Source: Pediococcus claussenii ATCC BAA-344 (lineage in GTDB: Bacteria; Bacillota; Bacilli; Lactobacillales; Lactobacillaceae). Taken from it: 64,000 nucleotides of DNA. The position numbers were made by a program, and so were the translations under genes. Where the stretch lies: contig NC_016605.1 of assembly GCF_000237995.1 (NCBI RefSeq), positions 372,001 to 436,000 of the forward strand, written 5' to 3'. Positions 18,809 through 27,310 of this stretch are shown one piece after another; the stretch's first letter is position 1, and each line of letters opens with the position of its first letter. A model generated the notes under the pieces. It ran no database searches and was not told the DNA's origin. It worked only from the letters and a program-made list of their open reading frames with translations.

Positions 18809-19585
18809 CTACTCTAAATAGATTTTCCTTAAGTCTGTCAAATCACTTTTGGATAGAGCTAGTCCCTCGGTAAAATAATGATCCCAATCACCAAATCGTT
18901 TTAAGACGGCATTATTTGCGTTGTCTAGATTTGTTGCTTCAACGGTAAAAACGCTGTTCATTTGATTTATTAATGAATCAATGCGCTTGTTGGTGAGTTG
19001 ATTACGAACATCGTCTTGATCACGACTACCATAAATAACGTTTGTTAGTAGATAATCTTGTCGGATGGTTTCATAAGGAACTTGTAAAGCTGAAAGCACC
19101 ATCATTGCGGCAACTCCCGTTCGATCCTTTCCAGCTGCACAGTGAAAAAGAAGGGAATGATGTTCAGAGTTGTTAGCCAGCATGTCATCAAACATGGCTC
19201 GAAATGCTAACCGAGAATGGTCACCTAAAACCATCATAATATAGGGATCATAAAAATTTCCTTCCATTGATAGCTTTAATGATAGATTAGCAGGAATATC
19301 AGATTTTTCATTTGGACGAATAGGGTAAACAGGATATGAACGATAGGTGACATCATTAAAAACTCGATCGGCACTCCATTTAACCTCTGCCGGCGAACGT
19401 AAATCAATATCAAAACGCAGACCATATTCGTGAAGATTCCATAATGCTTGATCATTAAGTCTACTAAGTTCACCAGAACGCAATAATTTATGCCATTTGA
19501 TAGTTTGATTATTTAGATTCTTATATCCCCCCAGTTCTCTGAAGTTAATGGCACCAGGTACTTTTAAGATTCTTTCTTCTTTCAC
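18809..19585 (-). CDS. Tyrosine/serine protein phosphatase (PtpB/LpP1-like)
   Basis: A 258-residue phosphatase of the Tyr_phosphatase_3 family. The P-loop is HCAAGKDRTG with catalytic Cys149 and Arg155; the N-terminal block NFRELGGYKN and DLRSP are family hallmarks. Members act on phosphotyrosine, phosphoserine or phosphoinositides; the substrate here is unknown. The start is GTG 19585, supported by alignment of its N-terminus with the paralogue at 21091 (both begin with a short basic stretch then NFRELGGYKN). It follows a HAD phosphatase gene by 12 bases on the same strand. Confidence 0.88.
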   Translation of the reverse strand: MKEERILKVPGAINFRELGGYKNLNNQTIKWHKLLRSGELSRLNDQALWNLHEYGLRFDIDLRSPAEVKWSADRVFNDVTYRSYPVYPIRPNEKSDIPANLSLKLSMEGNFYDPYIMMVLGDHSRLAFRAMFDDMLANNSEHHSLLFHCAAGKDRTGVAAMMVLSALQVPYETIRQDYLLTNVIYGSRDQDDVRNQLTNKRIDSLINQMNSVFTVEATNLDNANNAVLKRFGDWDHYFTEGLALSKSDLTDLRKIYLE

Positions 19586-19597
19586 GTGAATTTTCGC

Positions 19598-20419
19598 CTA
19601 CCTTAGATCAAAATATTTTTCTAGGAATGTTGCAATACCATCGTTAATATTTGAATCAGTAACAAAGTTTACGTCTTCTTTAAGCTTCTCAGGGCTATTT
19701 TCCATGGCAACGCCAACTCCAACAGCCTTTAACATCTCTAAATCATTCATGTCATTTCCAAAAGCAATAGTACGTTCGACCGGAATATTATACTGGTTAC
19801 TAATTGCGCGAACTGCTGTTGCTTTTGAAATGCGACGAGGAATTAATTCGATATTTTCACTTGATGATGACGAGATGTTTAATAGGTCACTATTAAGGAG
19901 TTCTTTTCGTGCTTGAGATAACATTTCAGGATTATCGCGTTCAATGGTAATCCCGTTAATAATTTGTTCACTGGCTTCATGCAATTTTTCCAACGTGTTA
20001 ACTGACTGGAAATCACGATTACCAGTTTTATCAGACATAACACGAGCACGAACTAATCTACTCAAGAGCCAAGGCTGTTCTTTTGTGTAGTACACTTTAT
20101 CCGTTGAAAAGAAGTTCGTTGAAAGCCCAAGATTTCGAGTGATTGTGAAGATCTCTTTTAATGCAGGCCAGCCTAGGTGTTCTTTATGAATATGGTTACC
20201 CTTCTGATAAACAGAGCCGTTGGAGGCAATTATCTTAACATCATCATTAATCTTTTGTTGAACTAGTTTGGCTAATGAGAGCATTCGACCAGTAGCGATA
20301 TAGAAAATGACGCCCTGTGATTGAAGATCTTGAATGACTTTTTTGGTTCGAATAGAAACGTTTTGATGATTATCAATTAAAGTACCATCAATATCCATAA
20401 ATACTAAATACGGCTCCAT
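19598..20419 (-). CDS. HAD superfamily Cof-type phosphatase
   Basis: A 273-residue sugar-phosphatase-like protein of the HAD IIB group. Motif I is FMDIDGTLID (nucleophile Asp8 and Asp10), motif II is ATGRM, motif III/IV are KATAVRAI and FGNDMNDLEML, and the cap lies between. Typical substrates are sugar phosphates or flavin/pyridoxal phosphates; the present one cannot be told. AGAGGT precedes the ATG. The phosphatase gene at 18809-19585 follows in the same operon. Confidence 0.92.
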   Translation of the reverse strand: MEPYLVFMDIDGTLIDNHQNVSIRTKKVIQDLQSQGVIFYIATGRMLSLAKLVQQKINDDVKIIASNGSVYQKGNHIHKEHLGWPALKEIFTITRNLGLSTNFFSTDKVYYTKEQPWLLSRLVRARVMSDKTGNRDFQSVNTLEKLHEASEQIINGITIERDNPEMLSQARKELLNSDLLNISSSSSENIELIPRRISKATAVRAISNQYNIPVERTIAFGNDMNDLEMLKAVGVGVAMENSPEKLKEDVNFVTDSNINDGIATFLEKYFDLR

Positions 20420-20611
20420 ATTTAATTACCTCTGTTTCTAAATTTTAATTCAAATTTTAAAGCAATAAAAACTTTTATAATTACACTTCAAGCTTGATAC
20501 ACCGAACATTATACACCATCCTGTGAGCGTTTTCTTTGAATGAGGTGTTGCTATCATTTTTACATAAATGAGCGTAATATTTAGTGTGAAATAATGAGGG
20601 GTGATGACCGT

Positions 20612-21085
20612 ATGGAAAACGAAATTTACATTATTTATATATCAATTGCAGGCAACACACGATCATTTGTACAGGATTTGATCGACTATTCAGAAAAAGA
20701 ACATGGCAAAGATAGTCATCGTCCACTAGTTGTTGCTAAGGAAATTAGTGACCAGAGCGATTTCATGAATGAGACGGCTCCATATTTTGCCTTCGTGCCA
20801 ACCTATTTGGATGGTGGAAATGGAATTGACAATGGTGTTAAAGAATTAATGACCAATGTTTTGGGTGAATATATTGCCTATAATAATAATCGAAAACAAT
20901 GTCTAGGTGTGGTTGGAAGTGGTAACCGTAACTTTAATGAGCAGTATTGCCTAACCGCACGACGTTATGCGCGTGATTATGGATTTGAAATGATTGACGA
21001 TTACGAGTTAAGAGGCAACTCCGTTGATTGTAAACGGATTTATGATAATATGGCCAATCGAATCAGTAAATTAGTGAAGGGATAG
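20612..21085 (+). CDS. nrdI: Ribonucleotide reductase stimulatory protein NrdI (flavodoxin-like)
   Basis: A 157-residue flavodoxin-like protein that supplies oxidant to the class Ib manganese ribonucleotide reductase NrdF. The FMN phosphate loop is SIAGNTRSF, and VVGSGNRNFNEQYC plus the C-terminal ELRGNSVD stretch are typical. The ATG at 20612 has AGGGGTGAT upstream; an ATG at 20594 lies before the ribosome site. No nrdE or nrdF lies nearby, so it is an orphan nrdI. The longer C-terminal region is that of the lactobacillus/streptococcus form. It begins an operon with the phosphatase and hydrolase genes downstream. Confidence 0.88.
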   Translation: MENEIYIIYISIAGNTRSFVQDLIDYSEKEHGKDSHRPLVVAKEISDQSDFMNETAPYFAFVPTYLDGGNGIDNGVKELMTNVLGEYIAYNNNRKQCLGVVGSGNRNFNEQYCLTARRYARDYGFEMIDDYELRGNSVDCKRIYDNMANRISKLVKG

Positions 21086-21090
21086 TTGAT

Positions 21091-21885
21091 ATGGAAAAAG
21101 CAAGAATTTTACCAATTAAAAATGGAACTAATTTTAGAGAATTGGGTGGCTACAAAAATACCGAAGGTCGTGTTATTAAGTGGCATAAAGTTGTTAGATC
21201 TGGAAAATTAGGTGATTTATCGGATGAAGAATTGGAGTTTCTTAAACAGTATGGGGTAAAATACGATATTGATTTTCGCTCACCTGAGGAACGGGCTGAC
21301 TCTCCTGATCGTGTACCTGAGGGTGTGAAGTATGAATTTGACCCTGTTTTTAAAATTGATGAGACCCAGAGTACTAAACAAAATGAGTTATTAAAATATA
21401 AAATGCAGCAGGATGCTCAAACTGGAATGCGTGAGATGCAAAAGGTTTATCGAGATGTAGTTCATCAGCAACAATCGCAGAAAGCTTATCGTCAGTTTTT
21501 TGACTATTTATTGGATAACTCAGATGAGGACAGTACGTTACTTTTTCACTGTACTGCCGGTAAAGATCGAACGGGAATGGGTGCAGTCTTCCTGATGAAT
21601 GCGTTGGATATTGATGAAGACACAATTAAGGCAGATTATTTGCTAACAAATCGTGCATCTAAAAATCGTATCGATGAAGTAATTCAAAACTTACAATTAA
21701 AAAACGCTCCTGCACCATTTATTCAGAGCATGCGCGCTCTTCAATCAGTTCATATTTCATACTATAATGTAGCGACCAATGAGATGAAAAACATGTCAGG
21801 AAGTGTTCTAGGGTACATGCGTGACCACCTTAAAATTTCAAATCAAGAGATCAAAGATTTACAACGGATATATTTAGAAAAATAG
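21091..21885 (+). CDS. Tyrosine/serine protein phosphatase, paralogue of the 18809 gene
   Basis: A 264-residue Tyr_phosphatase_3 protein with P-loop HCTAGKDRTG (Cys154, Arg160), NFRELGGYKN near residue 14 and DFRSPEER. It aligns over its whole length with the product of 18809-19585 (same blocks, similar spacing), so the two arose by duplication, now 1.5 kb apart on opposite strands. It starts 5 bases after nrdI and ends 21 bases before the hydrolase gene, so three genes share an operon. No signal peptide is seen. Substrate unknown. Confidence 0.88.
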   Translation: MEKARILPIKNGTNFRELGGYKNTEGRVIKWHKVVRSGKLGDLSDEELEFLKQYGVKYDIDFRSPEERADSPDRVPEGVKYEFDPVFKIDETQSTKQNELLKYKMQQDAQTGMREMQKVYRDVVHQQQSQKAYRQFFDYLLDNSDEDSTLLFHCTAGKDRTGMGAVFLMNALDIDEDTIKADYLLTNRASKNRIDEVIQNLQLKNAPAPFIQSMRALQSVHISYYNVATNEMKNMSGSVLGYMRDHLKISNQEIKDLQRIYLEK

Positions 21886-21906
21886 TAAAAAAGTAAGGAG
21901 CTTGCA

Positions 21907-22851
21907 ATGAAAAAAGACGTCAAACTAGGACTTACGATCGTTGCCCCCATTATGCTTGCAACTTCTGGAGTGGCAGCCTTGAGTTCACGATTGTATGATT
22001 ATGCTTTCAGAAGAATCGATTATGTGCCCGATGCTTCGGAAGATAAGCAGAAATACGCTGACGAATATTTTGCATATGTTGATTGGTTTAAGAAAGTTCC
22101 ATCAGAGTTGTGGGCCCTTCACCCGGATGATCCGGAAAATTTTGTTTCGGCAACTTATATTCCAGCTCGGAATCTTTCTTCCAAAACAGTGATAATTGCA
22201 CATGGGTACAAGGGAAGTGGTGAAACCATGTGTAACTTCGCTAAGATGTTCTATGATTGGGGATTTAATGTACTGTGCCCAGATGACCGAGCTCACGGAA
22301 AAAGTTCAGGCGATTATATTAATTTCGGCTGGTTAGACCGCTTGGACTATGTTGAGTGGGCTAAAGAGGTGGTCCGAAAAACGGGTGAAAATGCTGAAAT
22401 AGTGATGTTTGGTGTAAGTATGGGGGGCGCTACTATTCAAATGGTAAGTGGAGAAGCTTTGCCACCACAGGTAAAGGTTTTGATTTCCGATTGTGGTTAT
22501 TCTTCATTAGATGAAGAACTCTCTTTCTTATTAAAACAGCAGTTTCATATCCCAAAGTTTCCAATGACCCAAATTATTAGTCAAATTAATAAGCATCGAC
22601 TAGGATTTTCGATTTCAGAGGTTTCATCTGTGAAGCAACTCAAAAAAAATTTGCGTCCAATTTTTTTCATTCATGGTGAAAAAGATAAATTTGTTCCTAC
22701 GTGGATGTTAAACCAATCATTTGAGGCTACTGATGCACCCAAAGATCGCTGGGTTGTTCCCAATGCGGTGCATGCAGAAAGTTTTTGGATAAACCCGAAA
22801 GAGTATAAAAGTAAAATTCGTTCATTCGTATGTAATTATATGGACATGTAA
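21907..22851 (+). CDS. Membrane-anchored alpha/beta hydrolase (DUF1100/YqkD-like)
   Basis: A 314-residue hydrolase with an N-terminal hydrophobic segment (residues 6-26) that may anchor it. The nucleophile elbow is GVSMGG; IAHGYKGSGE is the oxyanion region; HGEKDKFVPTWM holds the acid and NAVHAES the catalytic His. Members are esterase-like with unknown substrates. AAGGAG precedes the ATG. It is the third gene of the nrdI operon. Confidence 0.87.
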   Translation: MKKDVKLGLTIVAPIMLATSGVAALSSRLYDYAFRRIDYVPDASEDKQKYADEYFAYVDWFKKVPSELWALHPDDPENFVSATYIPARNLSSKTVIIAHGYKGSGETMCNFAKMFYDWGFNVLCPDDRAHGKSSGDYINFGWLDRLDYVEWAKEVVRKTGENAEIVMFGVSMGGATIQMVSGEALPPQVKVLISDCGYSSLDEELSFLLKQQFHIPKFPMTQIISQINKHRLGFSISEVSSVKQLKKNLRPIFFIHGEKDKFVPTWMLNQSFEATDAPKDRWVVPNAVHAESFWINPKEYKSKIRSFVCNYMDM

Positions 22852-22889
22852 GTTTGATAGAATCTACGAATTATGTTAACAATTTCTTC

Positions 22890-23038
22890 ACATCTATTAG
22901 TTATTATATATTACAAGGTTAAGGAAAACCCTATCCTTAACAAAAAACTTTTATTCTGATTACTCCTCCAAAGTGCAGAATTTAGTTTTCAACAACCTAC
23001 TCCCCTAAGACAGCTGTTACCCGCAGCTGTCTTTTTTT
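22890..23038 (+). ncRNA. Candidate small RNA with C-rich loops and own terminator
   Basis: This gene-free stretch holds a small hairpin (GTTAAGGA/TCCTTAAC at about 22918-22942), two unpaired C-rich tracts (CTCCTCC at 22963-22969 and CTACTCCCCT at about 22997-23006) that are complementary to SD sequences, and a terminator at 23008-23037. The layout resembles the csRNAs of streptococci and LhrC of Listeria, which block ribosome sites. No clear promoter is visible, and the hydrolase gene could simply read through to the terminator. Confidence 0.35.
23008..23037 (+). terminator. Rho-independent terminator
   Basis: AGACAGCTG (23008-23016) pairs with CAGCTGTCT (23024-23032) with a 7-base loop, followed by seven T. 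It works on the + strand only. Confidence 0.9.
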
Positions 23039-23040
23039 GT

Positions 23041-23146
23041 TTTTTAAATCATTTCCCCAATCCTTGGTCCTTGCGTCCTCTGCAGATGTTCATGTGTTTT
23101 CCTGTGGGATGACGGAATACGATAGTGTGTAAGGGAGATGGTGCAC
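23041..23146. other. Intergenic stretch without a recognised gene
   Basis: About 106 bases of richer GC content than the flanks lie between two terminators. No start codon with a ribosome site, tRNA or clear hairpin is seen. It may be a remnant or a further RNA; I cannot tell. Confidence 0.4.
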
Positions 23147-23190
23147 TAAAAAAACACCAATGACGATTTGCTCATCGTTTGGTGTTTTTC
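23147..23190. terminator. Bidirectional terminator downstream of the CNNM/CorC gene
   Basis: AAAAACACCAATGACGA pairs, with small mismatches, with TCATCGTTTGGTGTTTTT. A and T runs on both sides make it usable for the minus-strand gene at 23239-24624. Confidence 0.8.
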
Positions 23191-23238
23191 AGAAAACCAT
23201 TGGTATTAGTATTTTTATACTGATTATAAAAGTAAAAA

Positions 23239-24624
23239 TTAATCGTCAAACTCTTCTTCGGGCTCAACCACTGGTAAAACTGAATCTATTTCTTCAGGCT
23301 TTAACTTGTGAACTTTGAACCAATCAATATGAGCATTTTCGTTATCAAGAACTTCAAAGTCATAGTTTTCAATCCGAACATGTTCTCCGACCTTGACGTT
23401 TGGACGATTATCAATCACATAACCACCAAGGGTAACAACATCCTCTTCTTCAAATCCAGGAACATCAATACCAAAATAGCGTTCAAAGTCATAAACAGTT
23501 GTTTTTCCGCTTACTTGGTAGTAACCATTTACTTGTTTATGGATATAATCTCCAGATACATCATCTACTTCATCGTTAATGGTACCAAACACTTCTTCAT
23601 AAATATCTTTGTCGGTAATAATACCGCTTGTTCCACCGTATTCATCAACGACAACTGAAATCGGTGTTTGCTTTTGAAGCATTTTACCTAAAACATCCTG
23701 TAAGGGAAGGGTTTCAGGAATAGTGATAATATTTCTTAGCAGTTTGCTGACCGGAATGGTTGCGTCTACCTGGCTTTGACGAATAATATCGTAGTTGTAA
23801 ATATAACCAAGAATTTTGTCTTTATCATTATTGGCAACAACGGGAAAGCGACTAAAACGACTTTGAAGATACTGCTTTAGGGCATCATCCACGGTGGAAT
23901 CTATGTCTAGAACAATTAGTTGCGTACGATCAATCATGATATCACGGGCAACTTTGTCGTTAAAATCAAAAGCACGTTGCATATACACATAATCGTTTTG
24001 ATCCAATTCACCAACTGAAACAGCATTTTTTGAAAGGCTCAAAATCTCAGCTTGTGAAAAGACCTCGGAATTCTCATCAGCAGGTTTCATACCTAATAAC
24101 CTGACAATCCCGTTAGCTGATACATTTAAGAACCAAACGAATGGATAAAAGATAGTGTGAAAATAATGCAACGGAGTAACAACCCACATTAAAACCTTTA
24201 AGGGAATATCAATACTGATATTTTTAGGAACAATTTCTGTAATAACAACTTCCAAATACGTTAAAACAAGAACACCAACGATGGCGCCAATGATATGGAG
24301 GGAAGCTGAATTAACTAGGTGAGTAGCACCAAATCCTTGAACAATAAGATATTCAACGAGTGATTCACCAATCCAACCTAAAATAATTCCACAAATCGAG
24401 GTACCAACCTGTGTAGTCGATAAATATTCATTTAAACGTGTAACCATGTACATGGCCCGTTCATACTTCTTACGTAAACGAGCACTAGCTGCTCCCTTGG
24501 CAGCTTCTTCAAGAGCACTGAGTCGAGACTGCACAAGTGCAAATTCAGCTGCAACGAAGAAGTAGGCAAAGACGAAAGTAACCAATATCACAATCAGGTT
24601 TGTAATTATCTGACCGCTATCCAA
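23239..24624 (-). CDS. CNNM/CorC-type hemolysin-family protein with CBS domains
   Basis: A 461-residue membrane protein. Residues ~5-195 form the DUF21 (CNNM) transmembrane domain with about four segments and the FVAAEFALVQSRLSALEEAA motif. Two CBS domains follow (around IMIDRTQLIVLD and LQDVLGKMLQKQTPISVVVDEYGGTSGI), then a CorC_HlyC domain to about residue 430 with an acidic tail. The family exports or regulates Mg2+ or Co2+. Start is TTG 24624 with GGGGAA upstream. It is monocistronic. Confidence 0.92.
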   Translation of the reverse strand: MDSGQIITNLIVILVTFVFAYFFVAAEFALVQSRLSALEEAAKGAASARLRKKYERAMYMVTRLNEYLSTTQVGTSICGIILGWIGESLVEYLIVQGFGATHLVNSASLHIIGAIVGVLVLTYLEVVITEIVPKNISIDIPLKVLMWVVTPLHYFHTIFYPFVWFLNVSANGIVRLLGMKPADENSEVFSQAEILSLSKNAVSVGELDQNDYVYMQRAFDFNDKVARDIMIDRTQLIVLDIDSTVDDALKQYLQSRFSRFPVVANNDKDKILGYIYNYDIIRQSQVDATIPVSKLLRNIITIPETLPLQDVLGKMLQKQTPISVVVDEYGGTSGIITDKDIYEEVFGTINDEVDDVSGDYIHKQVNGYYQVSGKTTVYDFERYFGIDVPGFEEEDVVTLGGYVIDNRPNVKVGEHVRIENYDFEVLDNENAHIDWFKVHKLKPEEIDSVLPVVEPEEEFDD

Positions 24625-24770
24625 AAATAATTCCCCATTTCTAACTTCTTTAGTATCTCTACATTATACAACGACCTATTAAAAAATAATATTGAAATTC
24701 TGTCGAATCAGGTAATTTTGCAGAGTATAATTCATATTAAAGTATCTAGTGCTAAGGAGTGAGATTTGGG

Positions 24771-25900
24771 ATGGATAAAATTGTTCGAAAATCAGCTGAA
24801 GTTTCAAATATTGAACTATTTTATGATCTAATTTTTGCGTATGCAATTAGTAAGATTACCGCGACTTTACATGTGGTACAAAACGAGCGTATTCCGCTGT
24901 TAAATATTGGCGAATTTTTAATGATGATGTTGGTGTTTTGGTCGATTTGGACATATCAAACAGTTTTTGCTAATCGTTTTTTGTCAATAACTTTGTTAAT
25001 TGGGTGGTTATGATCATTGATATGTTTTTGGTGATTATCTTATCACAATCATTAAATACTAATTTTCAAGCAACGCATCCGACCTTTGCTGGTAGCACAT
25101 CATTAATAATGCTTAGTGTTGGAATACAATACATGTGGAGAATGTCACATACAAGTGCGCCTAATCAAAAGAGGCTAGCTAAACGGTTGGGGATCCTTAT
25201 TTTGGTGACTAGTTGCTTAGGCTTCATTACAATAATTCCTTTTGCTGGCTATCAAATTAGATTTGAACTCTACTTTATTTCATGGGTAATCGCCGCTATA
25301 GGGCCAATTTTTATGAAAAAAACTCTGGAAAATTTTCCAACTAAATTTGAACATTTAACGGAACGATATTCCCTGTTTACTCTACTTTTATTTGGTGAGT
25401 CAGTAATTGCAGTAGCCACTTCTATTCATGTTCATGAGTTACATTGGGCATCGCTTTTTTTCTTTATTTTGATTGTTTTATTATTTAGTTTTTACATATT
25501 AACTTACGATCTTGGGTTAAATCGTAAGCTAGAAAACACGGCTGGGATTGGGTTAATAACGGTTCATTATATGATATTTATCGGGCTAGCTTTTATTGCA
25601 GCACCGACTGAGTTGTATATTGGAAACGAATTATCGAGCAGTTGTTATCTAACAATTACATTTGTGGGATTAGTTTGTTTTTTTGTAGGAATAATTGGAA
25701 TGCTATTTTATTACCATAAGGGGAATTTTAATGTAAGGTTAACGGTTATTAAGGCAACGATTTTTGCTCTTTTGTGGTCTTTAGTTAGTTGTTTTGTGGT
25801 TATTAATGTCCTGATAGAAATGATTTGGACAGTGGTGTTGTTGACGGTGTGGTTATTTTTATGGTGGAAAAATGTTCTAGGGTCATCAACATATGAATAA
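24771..25900 (+). pseudogene. Low temperature requirement A (LtrA) family gene, split by a single-base frameshift
   Basis: Two adjacent frames make one LtrA-like membrane protein. The first (ATG 24771 to TGA 25013) carries the family start IELFYDLIFAYAIS; the second continues with MIIDMFLVIILSQSL and about eight membrane segments to 25900. Adding one T to the run of six T at 24977-24982 joins them as NRFFVNNFVNWVVMIIDMF, giving a protein of about 376 residues, close to the intact paralogue at 40737-41900 (387). So one T has been lost, by mutation, phase variation or sequencing error. LtrA function is poorly known. AAGGAG lies 11 bases before the ATG. Confidence 0.82.
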
Positions 25901-25933
25901 CAATAATTCACAAAAAGTGTTATTCTTGTTCTG

Positions 25934-25947
25934 TGTAAATGCTTACA
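25934..25947. promoter_or_regulatory. cre-like palindrome upstream of the aldo/keto reductase gene
   Basis: TGTAAATGCTTACA has the TGTAA-N4-TTACA arms of a CcpA site but TG in place of the central CG. It lies 28 bases before the ATG at 25975. Weak candidate. Confidence 0.35.
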
Positions 25948-25974
25948 TTTTTGAAAAATGACTAGGAGGACACT

Positions 25975-26913
25975 ATGAAGAAGATTAACATAGGTGGGAT
26001 GGAAGTCTCAGATGTTGCATTAGGTATTATGCGAATGGATGCTTTAACAAAAGAGGAAGCGGCCAAAGCAATTCAAGCAGCCGTTGATTCCGGTATTAAT
26101 TACATTGACTCAGCTGATATCTATGCGGCAGGTCAATCAAGTATTCGTTTTAACGAAGGATTAAAATTAACTGATATTAAACGTGAAGATTTGTTTATCC
26201 AAACAAAGGGTGGAATTGTAAATCCAAATAAGGGAGATATCCCTTATGGTAATCGTTATAACTTTGGAAAAGATCACATTATTTCAGCCGTAGATGGTGA
26301 ATTACAACGACTGGGAGTAGATTACTTGGATTCCTTTTTGCTTCATCGTCCAGATCCACTGATGGAACCGGAAGAAATTGCTGAAGCATTCGATGAACTT
26401 CAAACAGCTGGTAAAGTACGTCACTTTGGTGTTTCCAACTTCAACCCAATGCAAGTTGAATTATTACAAAGTTATTTGTCGCAACGCCTTGAGATTAACC
26501 AACTTCAATTTGGAATTATGCATTCTGGAATGATTGATTTCGGAATGCATACAAATATGCATGATGCTCGTAGCATTGACCATGACGGACAGTTTTTAGA
26601 ATATGCTCGTCTTAACGGTATTACGATTCAAGCATGGTCACCATATCAGTACGGAATGTTTGCAGGTGTGTTTATTGATAATCCTAAGTTTCCTGAGTTA
26701 AATCGTAAAATGCAAGAAGTTGCCGATATCTATGGGGTGACTAAAAACGCGATTGCTACTGCTTGGATTTTAAGGCATCCGGCTCAGTTCCAGGTCCTTT
26801 TAGGAACGATGAACCCACAGCATATTAAAGAATCAGCTGCTGGAAGTGATGTAAAAATAACAGGTCAAGAATGGTATGACATCTACTATGCGGCTGGAAA
26901 TGATATGCCATAA
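25975..26913 (+). CDS. Aldo/keto reductase (YdhF-like)
   Basis: A 312-residue (beta/alpha)8 oxidoreductase that reduces carbonyls with NADPH. The catalytic set is visible: Asp in YIDSADIYA, Tyr a few residues on, Lys in IQTKGGI and His in SFLLHRPDPL. NADPH-site residues lie in the C-terminal AWILRHPAQFQVLLGTMNP. The ATG has TAGGAGG upstream. The sequence fits the YdhF group better than the diketogulonate group. A cre-like palindrome lies upstream, and a hairpin repeat begins 4 bases after the stop. Confidence 0.9.
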   Translation: MKKINIGGMEVSDVALGIMRMDALTKEEAAKAIQAAVDSGINYIDSADIYAAGQSSIRFNEGLKLTDIKREDLFIQTKGGIVNPNKGDIPYGNRYNFGKDHIISAVDGELQRLGVDYLDSFLLHRPDPLMEPEEIAEAFDELQTAGKVRHFGVSNFNPMQVELLQSYLSQRLEINQLQFGIMHSGMIDFGMHTNMHDARSIDHDGQFLEYARLNGITIQAWSPYQYGMFAGVFIDNPKFPELNRKMQEVADIYGVTKNAIATAWILRHPAQFQVLLGTMNPQHIKESAAGSDVKITGQEWYDIYYAAGNDMP

Positions 26914-26917
26914 AAAC

Positions 26918-27180
26918 AGAGAGTGGAGCAACCCGAATAGCTTGTGAGGAATAACAGAGAACGACGCTTTGACGGTTTAGGTCAAGGCGCCGTTCTTGGT
27001 TATCCGCAGAAAGCTGGGTTGAGTAACTCATTTCAAACAGAGAGTGGAGCAACCTGAATAGCTTGTGAGGAATAACAGAGAACGACGCTTTGACGGTTTA
27101 GGTCAAGGCGCCGTTCTTGGTTATCCGCAGAAAGCTGGGTTGAGTAACTCATTTCAAAACAGAGAGCGGAGCAATCCGGA
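26918..27180 (+). repeat. Hairpin repeat locus B: two full units and a 20-base third copy
   Basis: Two nearly identical units lie head to tail (26918-27038, 121 bases; 27039-27160, 122 bases). Each begins AGAGAGTGGAGCAACC and ends AACTCATTTCAAA. A third copy matches only for 20 bases (27161-27180). Each unit folds: CAACCC/GGGTTG, AGCTT/AAGCT, GGATAAC-type arm/GTTATCC, AGAACGACG/CGCCGTTCT and CTTTGAC/GTCAAGG around the tip GGTTTAG. The elements share the head, tail and tip with loci at 4313-4495 and 36037-36226. No spacer is present between copies, so this is not a CRISPR. Confidence 0.9.
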
Positions 27181-27254
27181 TGCTATTTTAAAATAAACCT
27201 CATTTTTACTGCATTAAATAACGCGAAAAACACGAGACATATTTAAATCCGAAT

Positions 27255-27296
27255 AAAAAAGCGATAAGCATTCATTAGTTTGCTTGTCGTTTTTTC
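27255..27296. terminator. Bidirectional terminator downstream of the DHA2 efflux gene
   Basis: AAAAAAGCGATAAGCA pairs with TGCTTGTCGTTTTTT, with a bulged G and one G-T pair. It lies next to the stop of the minus-strand efflux gene at 27311. Confidence 0.75.
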
Positions 27297-27310
27297 GTGT
27301 ACTACTCGAA

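Noticed and set aside
23041-23146. A short minus-strand peptide gene
   Set aside because: A 14-codon frame is seen after an ATG, but there is no convincing ribosome site or protein-like composition.
25004-25900. The second part of the broken ltrA as a separate gene
   Set aside because: The GTG at 25004 has no ribosome site, and the part lacks the conserved LtrA start that is in the frame just upstream.
26918-27180. CRISPR-like tandem repeats
   Set aside because: Units of 121-122 bases are joined without unique spacers, there are only two full copies, and no cas gene is present.
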